DNA of 64,000 bases from Streptomyces monashensis (GTDB taxonomy: Bacteria > Actinomycetota > Actinomycetes > Streptomycetales > Streptomycetaceae). Location: NCBI RefSeq assembly GCF_001866665.1, contig NZ_MLYO01000016.1, forward strand, positions 62,001 through 126,000, in the 5' to 3' direction. This document shows positions 8,667 through 16,015 of this stretch, piece by piece. A program made the position numbers and the translations under genes. Below the pieces are notes generated by a model that was not told the origin of the DNA, made no database searches, and saw nothing but the letters and a program-made list of their open reading frames with translations. Within the stretch, counting starts at the first letter, position 1. The number at the start of each line of letters is the position of its first letter.

Positions 8667-9629
8667 ATGGCAGACACCGCAGCCCCGGCCCCCACCCGGG
8701 CACTCGTCCTGGGCAACCCCGCCTCCGGCAGTCACTCGCCCGAACTGGTCGAGGAGGTACGCCAGTTGTGCGCCTCCTGTCTGGAGCACACCGAGGTGCA
8801 CCTCACCACCGGACCGGGCGACGCCACGGTCGCCGTGCGCCGGGCCCTGGGGCGGCCGGCCGACGCAGCCCCGGGCGCGCCCGACCTGATCGTCGTCATC
8901 GGCGGCGACGGCACCGTCCGCGAGGCCGTACAGGGACTCGTGCCCACCACCGGGAACGCCGCCCTCGCCGTCGTGCCCGGCGGCACCGGCAACTCCGGCT
9001 ACAAGATGCTGTGGGGCGAGCGCCCCTGGAGCGAGTCGCTGAAGGCGATCCTGACCGACACCGGCGTCGGCGGCAGCGTCCGGCTGCGCCGCCTCGACCT
9101 GGCCCGCCTCGCCGAGACGCGCAACTACGTGTACCTGGGCGCCTGTTCGGGCGTGATCGCCGACGCGCTGCTCACCGCCGGGAAGCTGCCCCTGAAGGGC
9201 CGCGAGCGCTACGCCCGCGCCTACGCCGACACGGCCGCCGGCTACCCGCCGTACCCGGGCCGCGTGACGGTCGACGGCCGGGTGGTGCACGAGGGCCCCA
9301 CGGTCCTCGCCAACGTCGGCGGGGGCCGCTACCGGGGCGGCCGGTTCCTGGTGCTGCCCGACTCGCTGCTGGACGACGGGCTGCTGGACGTCTGTGTCAT
9401 CGGCGGCGGCGTCCCGGCGGACCAGGTCCCCGGACTGACCCTGGACGCCGCCCACATGGACCATCCGGCGACCGTCTACGCCCGCGGGCGCACGATCACC
9501 GTCGAGCGCACCGACGGGCGCCGCCTCCCGCTGGAGCACGACGGCGAGTACCAGAGCGGCATCGGCGGCACGGCCACCTTCGAGGTGCTCCCCGGAGCGC
9601 TTCCGGTGTGGACGCCGGCCACCCCCTGA
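8667..9629 (+). CDS. Diacylglycerol/sphingosine-kinase-like (YegS/LCB5 family) lipid kinase
   Basis: A 320-residue protein with the hallmark diacylglycerol kinase catalytic motifs: GNPASG near the N-terminus, the glycine-rich VIGGDGTVREAVQGL, and VVPGGTGN. Family members phosphorylate a hydroxyl on lipids such as diacylglycerol or sphingoid bases. ATG 8667 is preceded by GGAAGGAG. It lies divergent from the MDMPI-like gene, and is followed about 50 bases later by the SnoaL-like gene on the same strand. A kinase of this type next to polyketide genes is unusual. It may act on a long-chain hydroxylated product, or it may simply be a housekeeping lipid kinase. Confidence 0.82.
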   Translation: MADTAAPAPTRALVLGNPASGSHSPELVEEVRQLCASCLEHTEVHLTTGPGDATVAVRRALGRPADAAPGAPDLIVVIGGDGTVREAVQGLVPTTGNAALAVVPGGTGNSGYKMLWGERPWSESLKAILTDTGVGGSVRLRRLDLARLAETRNYVYLGACSGVIADALLTAGKLPLKGRERYARAYADTAAGYPPYPGRVTVDGRVVHEGPTVLANVGGGRYRGGRFLVLPDSLLDDGLLDVCVIGGGVPADQVPGLTLDAAHMDHPATVYARGRTITVERTDGRRLPLEHDGEYQSGIGGTATFEVLPGALPVWTPATP

Positions 9630-9678
9630 ACCACCTTTCCGAAAGCCGAAGTTGAACACCACAGAGGAGATCGCCCGC

Positions 9679-10047
9679 ATGAGCGACCTGACCACCACCG
9701 TCACCCGCTACCTCGACATCTGGAACGAGGCGGACGCCGACAAGCGCGCCGCGGCCATCGCCGAGCTGTTCACCGCCGACGCCCCGTACATCGACCCGCT
9801 CGCCGCGGTCGAGGGCCACGAGGGCTTCGGCGCCGTGGTGGCCGGCGCCCGCGAGCAGTTCCAGGGCCTCGCCTTCGAACTGCACGGCACCGTCGACGCC
9901 CACCACAACCAGGCCCGCTTCCAGTGGGGCCTGGTGACCGAGCCGGGCGCCGAGCCGATCGCCATCGGCTTCGACGTCCTCGTCACCGACGAGGCCGGCC
10001 GGATCAAGGGTGTCTACGGCTTCCTCGACAAGGTCCCGGCCGCGTGA
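9679..10047 (+). CDS. SnoaL-like / NTF2-fold small protein
   Basis: A 122-residue protein with the NTF2-like pattern: an N-terminal helix (TTVTRYLDIWNEAD), AAIAELFTADAPYIDPL, then strands ending in a hydrophobic C-terminal strand. Relatives include polyketide cyclases, limonene-epoxide hydrolases and many proteins annotated only as nuclear transport factor 2 family. GAGGAG stands nine bases before ATG 9679. The adjoining kinase gene ends 49 bases upstream and a strong terminator follows, so the two form a transcription unit. A cyclase or hydrolase role in the polyketide pathway is possible but not shown. Confidence 0.75.
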   Translation: MSDLTTTVTRYLDIWNEADADKRAAAIAELFTADAPYIDPLAAVEGHEGFGAVVAGAREQFQGLAFELHGTVDAHHNQARFQWGLVTEPGAEPIAIGFDVLVTDEAGRIKGVYGFLDKVPAA

Positions 10048-10069
10048 CACCGCCCACGCACGTGTGACC

Positions 10070-10104
10070 CTGCGGGAGCACCGGGACCGTCGGTGCTCCC
10101 GCAG
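10070..10104 (+). terminator. Intrinsic terminator after the SnoaL-like gene
   Basis: A perfect 14-bp stem (10070-10083 with 10091-10104) and 7-base loop lie 23 bases after the stop. This separates the next gene, at 10141, as its own transcript unless read-through occurs. Confidence 0.75.
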
Positions 10105-10140
10105 CCGTGTCCCCCTCGACGCACGGAAGGTGTATCCGCC

Positions 10141-11709
10141 ATGACCGCCGTCCTCGCGGAGAGCGTCGCCCGGGCGCTGTGCGCCGACTGGGGCGAGCCG
10201 TACGGCACCCCGTCCCGGGCCGGCCGCGGCCGCGCCCCCGCCGACACCCCGCTGCGCGAACTCTCGCACTGGGCCGCGACCCTGCGCCCGGGCGACATCC
10301 CGTGCCGGGTGCTGAAGCTCGCCGCGAGCCAGGTGCTCTCCCAGATCTCCTCCATCCGAGCGGGCCTCCAACACCCCCTCGGCAGACGGCTGGTGGCCGC
10401 CTTCGGGCACCCCATGCAGCGCGATCCGCGCCAGGCGGCCGGGGTGTTCGCCGCGCTCGGCTCCTGGCTCAACCTGGACGACACCGCGTACGCCGGACAC
10501 CTGTCGAACTCCACCGTCGCCGTGCCGCTCGCCTTCGCCTACGCCCGCCAGCTGGACGGGCTGTCGCTGCTGACCGCGGTGGTCGCCGCCAACGAGTGCG
10601 CGGCCCGGATCACCGCCGCCGCGACCCTCGGCCCCCTGCGCGGCCAGAGCGCCGTCCACACCCATCTCGCCGGGGCGGTGGCCGGACGGCTGCACTGCGA
10701 CCGGGCCCCGGCGACGCTCTTCGAGAACGCCTTCGGACTGGCCTTCGCGATGCCCAACTGGCCGCTGATGCGCGCCTTCCTCGCCAGCGACGCCCGGTTG
10801 TTCAACACCTTCACCCCGGTGCGCACCGCGATGGACGCCTGCGACGCCGCGTACGCGGGGCTGCGCGGGGCACCGGACATCATCGAGCACAGCGACGGCT
10901 TCCTCGCCCGGTTCGCGACCGTGCCGCTGCCGCAGGCGGTGGCCAAGGGGCTCGGCCGCCGCTGGCACACGGACACCCTGTCGTTCAAGATGCACCCGGG
11001 CGGCCCCGGCATCGACGCCGCCGTGGACTGCGCGGCCGAGATCCACAAGGAACTCGGCGCGGTGCGGCCGCGGGACGTGGCCGAGGTGGTCGTCGAGGCC
11101 TCCCTGTACACCCTGTTCGCGGGGGAGCGGGCCGCCCGCTACGTCACCGGCCCCGGCTCCCCGCTGGGCGCACTGGTCCTGGACGTGCCGTACCCCGTCG
11201 CGACCACGCTGCTCACCGGCGGCTTCGGCGTGGACGACTTCTCCTCGCCGCACCTCGACGACCCCGACCGATGGGCGCTGGCGAAGCGGATCCAGCTGCG
11301 GCACGACACCGACATGACCCGCGAACTCTTCCTGTCCGACGCTCCGTTCGGCGAGGCGGTGCGCGAGGCCGGCGAGCTGGCCGTGCCCTGGCTGCGCGGC
11401 TTCGGCGGGGACGAACTGGTCGATCTGGTGGGCGCGGCGAGGTCCGACGGCCGGGACTTCTCCCGGTCGACCAAGGCGACCGGTGCCCGGGTCACCGTGC
11501 GGCTGACGGACGGCCGTACGCTCTCGCGCACCCGGCTGATCCCGGTCGGCGCGGCCGGCCCGGACACCCGGGCGGCCCACTCCGAGCTGGTGCGCGAGAA
11601 GTTCCTGTCGGTGGGCGGCGCCCAGGAGGTCGCCGACACCGTGGACCGTCTGCACCGCATGCGCCCGCGCGCGGTACGCCGCTGGATCGAGACGGCGTTC
11701 CTGGACTGA
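10141..11709 (+). CDS. MmgE/PrpD family protein (2-methylcitrate dehydratase / cis-aconitate decarboxylase superfamily)
   Basis: A 522-residue protein with the MmgE/PrpD layout: an all-helical N-terminal half with LDDTAYAGHLSNST and AANECAARI segments, the conserved TDTLSFKMHPG stretch, and a C-terminal alpha/beta lid domain with the RVTVRLTDGR strand. Known members are PrpD (2-methylcitrate dehydration) and cis-aconitate decarboxylase. No prpB or prpC neighbour is present here, and the gene follows polyketide genes. It may therefore dehydrate or decarboxylate a tricarboxylate-like or polyketide intermediate. GGAAGG precedes ATG 10141. Its stop lies 24 bp from the stop of the convergent dasR-like gene, which makes this the probable right edge of the cluster. 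Confidence 0.82.
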   Translation: MTAVLAESVARALCADWGEPYGTPSRAGRGRAPADTPLRELSHWAATLRPGDIPCRVLKLAASQVLSQISSIRAGLQHPLGRRLVAAFGHPMQRDPRQAAGVFAALGSWLNLDDTAYAGHLSNSTVAVPLAFAYARQLDGLSLLTAVVAANECAARITAAATLGPLRGQSAVHTHLAGAVAGRLHCDRAPATLFENAFGLAFAMPNWPLMRAFLASDARLFNTFTPVRTAMDACDAAYAGLRGAPDIIEHSDGFLARFATVPLPQAVAKGLGRRWHTDTLSFKMHPGGPGIDAAVDCAAEIHKELGAVRPRDVAEVVVEASLYTLFAGERAARYVTGPGSPLGALVLDVPYPVATTLLTGGFGVDDFSSPHLDDPDRWALAKRIQLRHDTDMTRELFLSDAPFGEAVREAGELAVPWLRGFGGDELVDLVGAARSDGRDFSRSTKATGARVTVRLTDGRTLSRTRLIPVGAAGPDTRAAHSELVREKFLSVGGAQEVADTVDRLHRMRPRAVRRWIETAFLD

Positions 11710-11732
11710 CGGCCGAGGGTCCCGCGGCTGCC

Positions 11733-12521
11733 TCAGGGGCGCCGCAGGACGGTCGTCTCTCCCGCCGGACGGCTCAGCGCGGCGACGAACTTGTACCGCG
11801 ACCCCCGGTACACCGAGCGCACCCACTCCACCGGGGTGCCCTCCGCGTCCCGCGAGTGCCGGGACAGCAACAGCATCGGCAGCCCCACGTCCGTGGCGAG
11901 CAGCTGCGCCTCGCGCGGGGTGGACAGCGAGGTCTCGATGGTCTCGTCGGCCTCGGCGAGACGGACGCCGTACACCTCGGCGAGCGCGGTGTAGAGCGAG
12001 GGCCGGTCCGCGAGCGTGCGGCGCAGACCGGGGAAGCGCCGGGCGGACAGATGGGTCGTCTCGATCGCCATGGGGGCACCGCTCGCCAGCCGCAGCCGCT
12101 CGATGCGCAGCACCCGCTCGCCGAGCCCGATGCCGAGCAGCCCCGCCAGCTGCTCGTCCGCCGGGATCTCCCCGATGTCCAGCATCCGCGAGGCCGGGGT
12201 GAGTCCCTGGGCGCGCATGTCCTCGGTGTGCGAGGTCAGCCGGAGCGTGCGGTACAGCTTGGGCTGGGCGACGAAGGTGCCCTTGCCCTGGATCCGGTCG
12301 AGGCGGCCCTCGCCCACGAGTTCCGTGAGCGCCTGCCGGACCGTGGTCCGGGAGGTGTCGAACCGGACGGCCAGCAGCCGTTCCGCGGGCATGGCCGAAC
12401 CCGGCTGCAACGCCTCGGCCATGGCGAGGAGTTGCTGCTTGATCCGGTAGTACTTCGGCACGCGCGCGGTGCGGCCGGGCGCCCCTTCGTACGGCTGGGC
12501 GCTGCTGACGTCGGTGGTCAT
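11733..12521 (-). CDS. dasR: GntR/HutC-family repressor, DasR-like
   Basis: A 262-residue protein with an N-terminal winged helix ([18 protein letters not shown] followed by IQGKGTFVA) and a C-terminal UTRA effector domain. From memory it matches S. coelicolor DasR closely in several blocks ([45 protein letters not shown]). DasR binds dre sites, is released by glucosamine-6-phosphate, and controls GlcNAc uptake, chitinases and antibiotic genes. The protein is divergent from dasA with three dre-like sites between them, which fits autoregulation and das control. GGAAGG precedes ATG 12521. Scattered substitutions relative to the DasR I recall leave open that this is a paralogue. Confidence 0.85.
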   Translation of the reverse strand: MTTDVSSAQPYEGAPGRTARVPKYYRIKQQLLAMAEALQPGSAMPAERLLAVRFDTSRTTVRQALTELVGEGRLDRIQGKGTFVAQPKLYRTLRLTSHTEDMRAQGLTPASRMLDIGEIPADEQLAGLLGIGLGERVLRIERLRLASGAPMAIETTHLSARRFPGLRRTLADRPSLYTALAEVYGVRLAEADETIETSLSTPREAQLLATDVGLPMLLLSRHSRDAEGTPVEWVRSVYRGSRYKFVAALSRPAGETTVLRRP

Positions 12522-12573
12522 GCCTGCCTTCCCGGCTGTGTCGACGGTCTCCCGTTATAGCGGTCGACTGCCC

Positions 12574-12589
12574 TATGGTCTAGTCCAAC
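12574..12589. promoter_or_regulatory. dre-like operator (DasR box) 1
   Basis: TATGGTCTAGTCCAAC resembles the dre consensus ACTGGTCTAGACCACT, keeping the GGTCTAG core. It lies 53 bases upstream of the dasR-like start, so it may serve autoregulation. Confidence 0.7.
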
Positions 12590-12701
12590 GGTCCGGTGTC
12601 GGGGAGGCCCGGGACGAAGGGGGCGGATGCGGACGGACGTCCTCCGGTGACGTTCTCGTAACGGCCGGAATCGGCTTCCCGGACCACCCTTGACACCCCG
12701 A

Positions 12702-12715
12702 AAGGTCTAGGCCAA
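12702..12715. promoter_or_regulatory. dre-like operator (DasR box) 2
   Basis: AAGGTCTAGGCCAA keeps the GGTCTAG core. It begins seven bases after TTGACA (12690-12695), a good -35 hexamer reading toward dasA, so a repressor here would block that promoter. Confidence 0.7.
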
Positions 12716-12725
12716 GCTCCACCGT

Positions 12726-12741
12726 ACTGGTCTACACCATT
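12726..12741. promoter_or_regulatory. dre operator (DasR box) 3
   Basis: ACTGGTCTACACCATT matches the dre consensus at 13 of 16 positions, the best of the three sites. It lies about 95 bases before the dasA start and one to two helical turns downstream of box 2. Confidence 0.78.
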
Positions 12742-12834
12742 AGTGGCCAGGTCCCGAGCCCTGTGTGCACCAGCGTCGTACGCAGATCACCGCCGAGGGC
12801 GTGGGGGGCAAGTGGCATCCCTGAGGAGGGTGGC

Positions 12835-14112
12835 GTGAAGCGCAAGCTCGCTGCCGCGATCACGATCGCGGGCATGATGGTCTCCGTTGCGGCGTGTGGC
12901 GGGAACAGCAAGGACGACTCCAAGGACGCGGGGCCGGGCAGCTGGAAGGGCCAGACGCTCACCGTCTGGACCATGGACGGCTCGGCGCCGCCGCAGTGGA
13001 CCAAGGACGTGCAGGCCGCCTTCGAGAAGCAGACCGGCGCCAAGGTGAACTTCCAGATCCAGAAGTGGGACGGGATCCAGCAGAAGATCACCACCGCCCT
13101 CTCCGAGGACACCCCGCCGGACGTCCTGGAGGTCGGCAACACCCAGACCCCCGCCTACGCGGCCACCGGCGGTCTCGCCGACCTCGCCGACGTCAAGAAG
13201 GCGATAGGCGCCGACTGGACGCCGTCGGTCTCGCAGTCCTCCGTCTACGACGGCAAGCAGTACGCCGCCCCCTGGTACTTCGCCAACCGCGTCGTCATCT
13301 ACAACAAGGCGATCTGGGCGAAGGCCGGCATCACCGCCACCCCCAAGACCCGGGACGAGTTCTTCAAGGACCTGGAGACCATCGGCAAGAAGACCGACGC
13401 CGAGCCCCTCTACCTGCCTGGCCAGAACTGGTACTTCTTCGACGGCCTCATCATCGGCCAGGGCGGCGAGCTGGTGAAGAAGCAGGGGGACACGTACGTC
13501 TCCAACCTCGCCGACCCCAAGGTCGCCGCGGCCATGGAGACCTACAAGAAGTACGCCTCCTACTCCAAGGCCCCCAAGGACAAGGACGAGGCCACCCCGC
13601 AGCAGGCCCAGGTCTTCGCCAAGGGCAAGACCGGCGCGTTCATCGGCATGGGCTGGGAGGCCGCCACCGCCATCCAGGCCAACAAGGCCATCGAGAAGGA
13701 CCTCGGCTACTTCACCATCCCCGGCGTCGGTGCCGACAAGCCCGAGGGTGTCTTCCTCGGCGGCTCCAACCTCGCCGTCGCCCAGAACAGCAAGCACCAG
13801 TCCCTGGCCAAGGAGTTCCTGAAGGTCGCCCTGTCCGACCAGTACGAGGGCGAACTGGCCAAGCTCAGCGGCATCGTCCCGAACAAGGCGTCGCTGGAGA
13901 GCAACGTCCAGGGCAACCCCGCCGCCGAGGCCGCCGCCCCGGCCGCCGCCGGCGGTGGCACCACCCCGCTCATCCCCGAGTGGGCCGCGGTGGAGAACAC
14001 CCCGAACCCGATCAAGTCGTACATGACCTCGGTCCTGAACGGCAAGGACCCCGCGGCGGCCGCCAAGGACGTCGAGTCCGAGATCAACAAGCGCCTGGCC
14101 CAGAAGAACTAG
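12835..14112 (+). CDS. dasA: ABC transporter sugar-binding lipoprotein, DasA-like (chitobiose)
   Basis: A 425-residue extracellular solute-binding protein. The GTG start at 12835 follows GAGGAGGG and gives a lipoprotein signal with a basic start, a hydrophobic core and the lipobox SVAAC; upstream in-frame starts lack a ribosome site. LTVWTMDGSAPPQWT, IGNTQTP-like VGNTQTPAYA, PLYLPGQNWY and KTGAFIGMGWE match my recall of S. coelicolor DasA, which binds N,N'-diacetylchitobiose. It is the first gene of dasABC, followed by a strong hairpin before dasB. This would favour excess binding protein over permeases. Regulation by the DasR-like repressor is inferred from the three upstream boxes. No ATPase gene is present locally; in Streptomyces the shared MsiK usually energises such systems. 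Confidence 0.9.
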   Translation: MKRKLAAAITIAGMMVSVAACGGNSKDDSKDAGPGSWKGQTLTVWTMDGSAPPQWTKDVQAAFEKQTGAKVNFQIQKWDGIQQKITTALSEDTPPDVLEVGNTQTPAYAATGGLADLADVKKAIGADWTPSVSQSSVYDGKQYAAPWYFANRVVIYNKAIWAKAGITATPKTRDEFFKDLETIGKKTDAEPLYLPGQNWYFFDGLIIGQGGELVKKQGDTYVSNLADPKVAAAMETYKKYASYSKAPKDKDEATPQQAQVFAKGKTGAFIGMGWEAATAIQANKAIEKDLGYFTIPGVGADKPEGVFLGGSNLAVAQNSKHQSLAKEFLKVALSDQYEGELAKLSGIVPNKASLESNVQGNPAAEAAAPAAAGGGTTPLIPEWAAVENTPNPIKSYMTSVLNGKDPAAAAKDVESEINKRLAQKN

Positions 14113-14116
14113 TCCA

Positions 14117-14151
14117 GCGCCGGGGGCGCCCGCACCCGGCGCCCCCGGCGC
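14117..14151 (+). terminator. Strong hairpin between dasA and dasB (partial terminator or mRNA stabiliser)
   Basis: A perfect 14-bp G+C stem (14117-14130 with 14138-14151) with a 7-base loop starts five bases after the dasA stop. As dasB follows on the same strand, it probably lowers permease expression relative to dasA. Confidence 0.7.
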
Positions 14152-14195
14152 AGTCGTTCGTACGGCCGGTTCGGCCACGGAAGAGATGACAACGC

Positions 14196-15188
14196 ATGTC
14201 AGTGCAGACCGAAGGCACGGACACGGCCGGGGAGCCCGCTGTCCGCAAGGCCCGGCCGGCCGGGCCGCCGTCGGGTGAGGACCGAGGCTCCCGGTCCTCC
14301 CACCGCGCCGCCGCCCCCTATCTGCTCCTGCTGCCGGCACTGCTGGCCACCCTGGTCCTGCTCGGCTGGCCCCTGGTGAAGAACGGCATGCTGTCGTTCC
14401 AGAACCTCAACCCGCGCCAGCTCATCCAGCACCTCACCGAGTGGAACGGGATCGACAACTACAAAGAGGTCCTGACGGGTTCGGACTTCTGGCACGTCGT
14501 CGAGCGCTCCCTCGTCTTCACCGTGATCAACGTCGCCCTGATCATGGTGCTCGGCACCTTGATCGGGCTGCTGCTCGCCCGCCTCGGCAGGAAGATGCGG
14601 CTGCTGCTCATGATCGGCCTCGTCCTCGCCTGGGCCATGCCGATCATCGCGGCCACCACCGTCTACCAGTGGCTGTTCGCCCAGCGCTTCGGCGTCGTCA
14701 ACTGGGTCCTGGACAAGCTGGGCTGGCACTCCATGGCCGGCTACAACTGGTTCGGCACCCAGACCTCCACCTTCTCCGTGGTCATCCTGCTGCTGGTCTG
14801 GGAGTCGATCCCCTTCGTGGCGATCAACCTCTACGCCGCCACCACCACGATCCCCAGGGAGCTGTACGAGGCGGCCGCCCTGGACGGCGCCGGCGCCTGG
14901 AAGAGCTTCACCTCGGTGACCTTCCCGTTCCTGAAGCCCTTCCTGTACTCGACGACCTTCCTGGAAGTCATCTGGATCTTCAAGGCGTTCCCACAGATCT
15001 TCGCGATCAACGAGGGCGGCCCGGACCACCTCACCGAGACCCTGCCGATCTACGCCTTCGTCCAGGGCGTCGGCAACCAGCACTTCGGCGTCGGCGCGGC
15101 CATCTCGTTCCTGACCGTCCTGGTGCTGCTCGTCATGACCTCGTACTACCTGCGCATGGTCCTCAAGCAAGAGGAGGACGAGCTGTGA
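14196..15188 (+). CDS. dasB: ABC sugar transporter permease, DasB-like
   Basis: A 330-residue MalF-type inner-membrane permease with a long cytoplasmic N-terminus, then about six helices beginning at APYLLLLPALLATLVLLGWP. The EAA loop that docks the ATPase is ELYEAAALDGAGAWKSFTS, with the conserved Gly. It pairs with DasC to form the translocation channel for the sugar delivered by DasA. The ATG at 14196 is preceded by GAAGAGA. The stop overlaps dasC by GTGA. The fit to carbohydrate-uptake transporter family 1 is firm; the sugar is inferred from dasA and the repressor. Confidence 0.9.
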   Translation: MSVQTEGTDTAGEPAVRKARPAGPPSGEDRGSRSSHRAAAPYLLLLPALLATLVLLGWPLVKNGMLSFQNLNPRQLIQHLTEWNGIDNYKEVLTGSDFWHVVERSLVFTVINVALIMVLGTLIGLLLARLGRKMRLLLMIGLVLAWAMPIIAATTVYQWLFAQRFGVVNWVLDKLGWHSMAGYNWFGTQTSTFSVVILLLVWESIPFVAINLYAATTTIPRELYEAAALDGAGAWKSFTSVTFPFLKPFLYSTTFLEVIWIFKAFPQIFAINEGGPDHLTETLPIYAFVQGVGNQHFGVGAAISFLTVLVLLVMTSYYLRMVLKQEEDEL

Positions 15189-16015
15189 AGCGCTCGCTCT
15201 TCGGCCGCATCTGGCCCAACGCGACCGCCGTCGTCCTCTTCGCCGGCCTCGTGTTCCCCGTCTACTGGATGTTCGCCACGGCCTTCAAACCGACCGGCGA
15301 CATCATCTCCGAGAACCCCGTGTGGTTCCCGACGCACCTCACCTTCAGCCACTTCCAGAAGGCCGTCGACGCGGACAACTTCTGGACACTGGTCGGCAAC
15401 TCCGTGACGGTGACGGTCTGTTCGGTGCTGATCTCCCTCGTCATCGCCCTGTTCGCCGCCTTCGCCCTCGCCCGGCTGCGGTTCAAGGGCCGGCGCGGCC
15501 TCATCGTGACGTTCATGCTGGCGCAGATGGCCCCCTGGGAGGTCATGATCATCGCCATCTACATGATCGTCCGGGACGCGGACATGCTGGACAGCCTGGT
15601 CCCGCTCACCGCCTTCTACGCCGTCATGGTGCTGCCCCTGACCGTCCTGACGCTGCGCGGCTACGTCGCCGCCGTGCCGAAGGAACTGGAGGAGTCCGCG
15701 ATGGTCGACGGCTGCACCCGCACCCAGGCCTTCGTCAAGGTCATCTTCCCGCTGCTCGCGCCCGGCCTCATGGCGACCTCGCTGTTCGGCTTCATCACCG
15801 CCTGGAACGAGTTCCCGCTGGTCCTGATCCTCAACAAGGCCAACGACAAGCAGACCCTCCCGCTGTGGCTGTCGCAGTTCCAGACCGCCTTCGGCGACGA
15901 CTGGGGCGCCACCATGGCCGCCTCGTCCCTGTTCGCGCTGCCCATCCTGATCCTCTTCATCTTCCTGCAACGCAAGGCTGTCAGCGGTCTGACCGACGGC
16001 GCCGTGAAGGGATGA
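15185..16015 (+). CDS. dasC: ABC sugar transporter permease, DasC-like
   Basis: A 276-residue MalG-type permease with an N-terminal helix (AVVLFAGLVFPVYWMFATAF), the MalG-like FKPTGDI loop, and an EAA loop ELEESAMVDGCTRTQAFVK followed by the FITAWNEFPLVL helix typical of these proteins. The GTG start overlaps the dasB stop, and its own stop overlaps the first ATG of the following hexosaminidase gene. The whole unit is thus translationally coupled. It forms the membrane channel with DasB. Confidence 0.9.
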   Translation: MKRSLFGRIWPNATAVVLFAGLVFPVYWMFATAFKPTGDIISENPVWFPTHLTFSHFQKAVDADNFWTLVGNSVTVTVCSVLISLVIALFAAFALARLRFKGRRGLIVTFMLAQMAPWEVMIIAIYMIVRDADMLDSLVPLTAFYAVMVLPLTVLTLRGYVAAVPKELEESAMVDGCTRTQAFVKVIFPLLAPGLMATSLFGFITAWNEFPLVLILNKANDKQTLPLWLSQFQTAFGDDWGATMAASSLFALPILILFIFLQRKAVSGLTDGAVKG

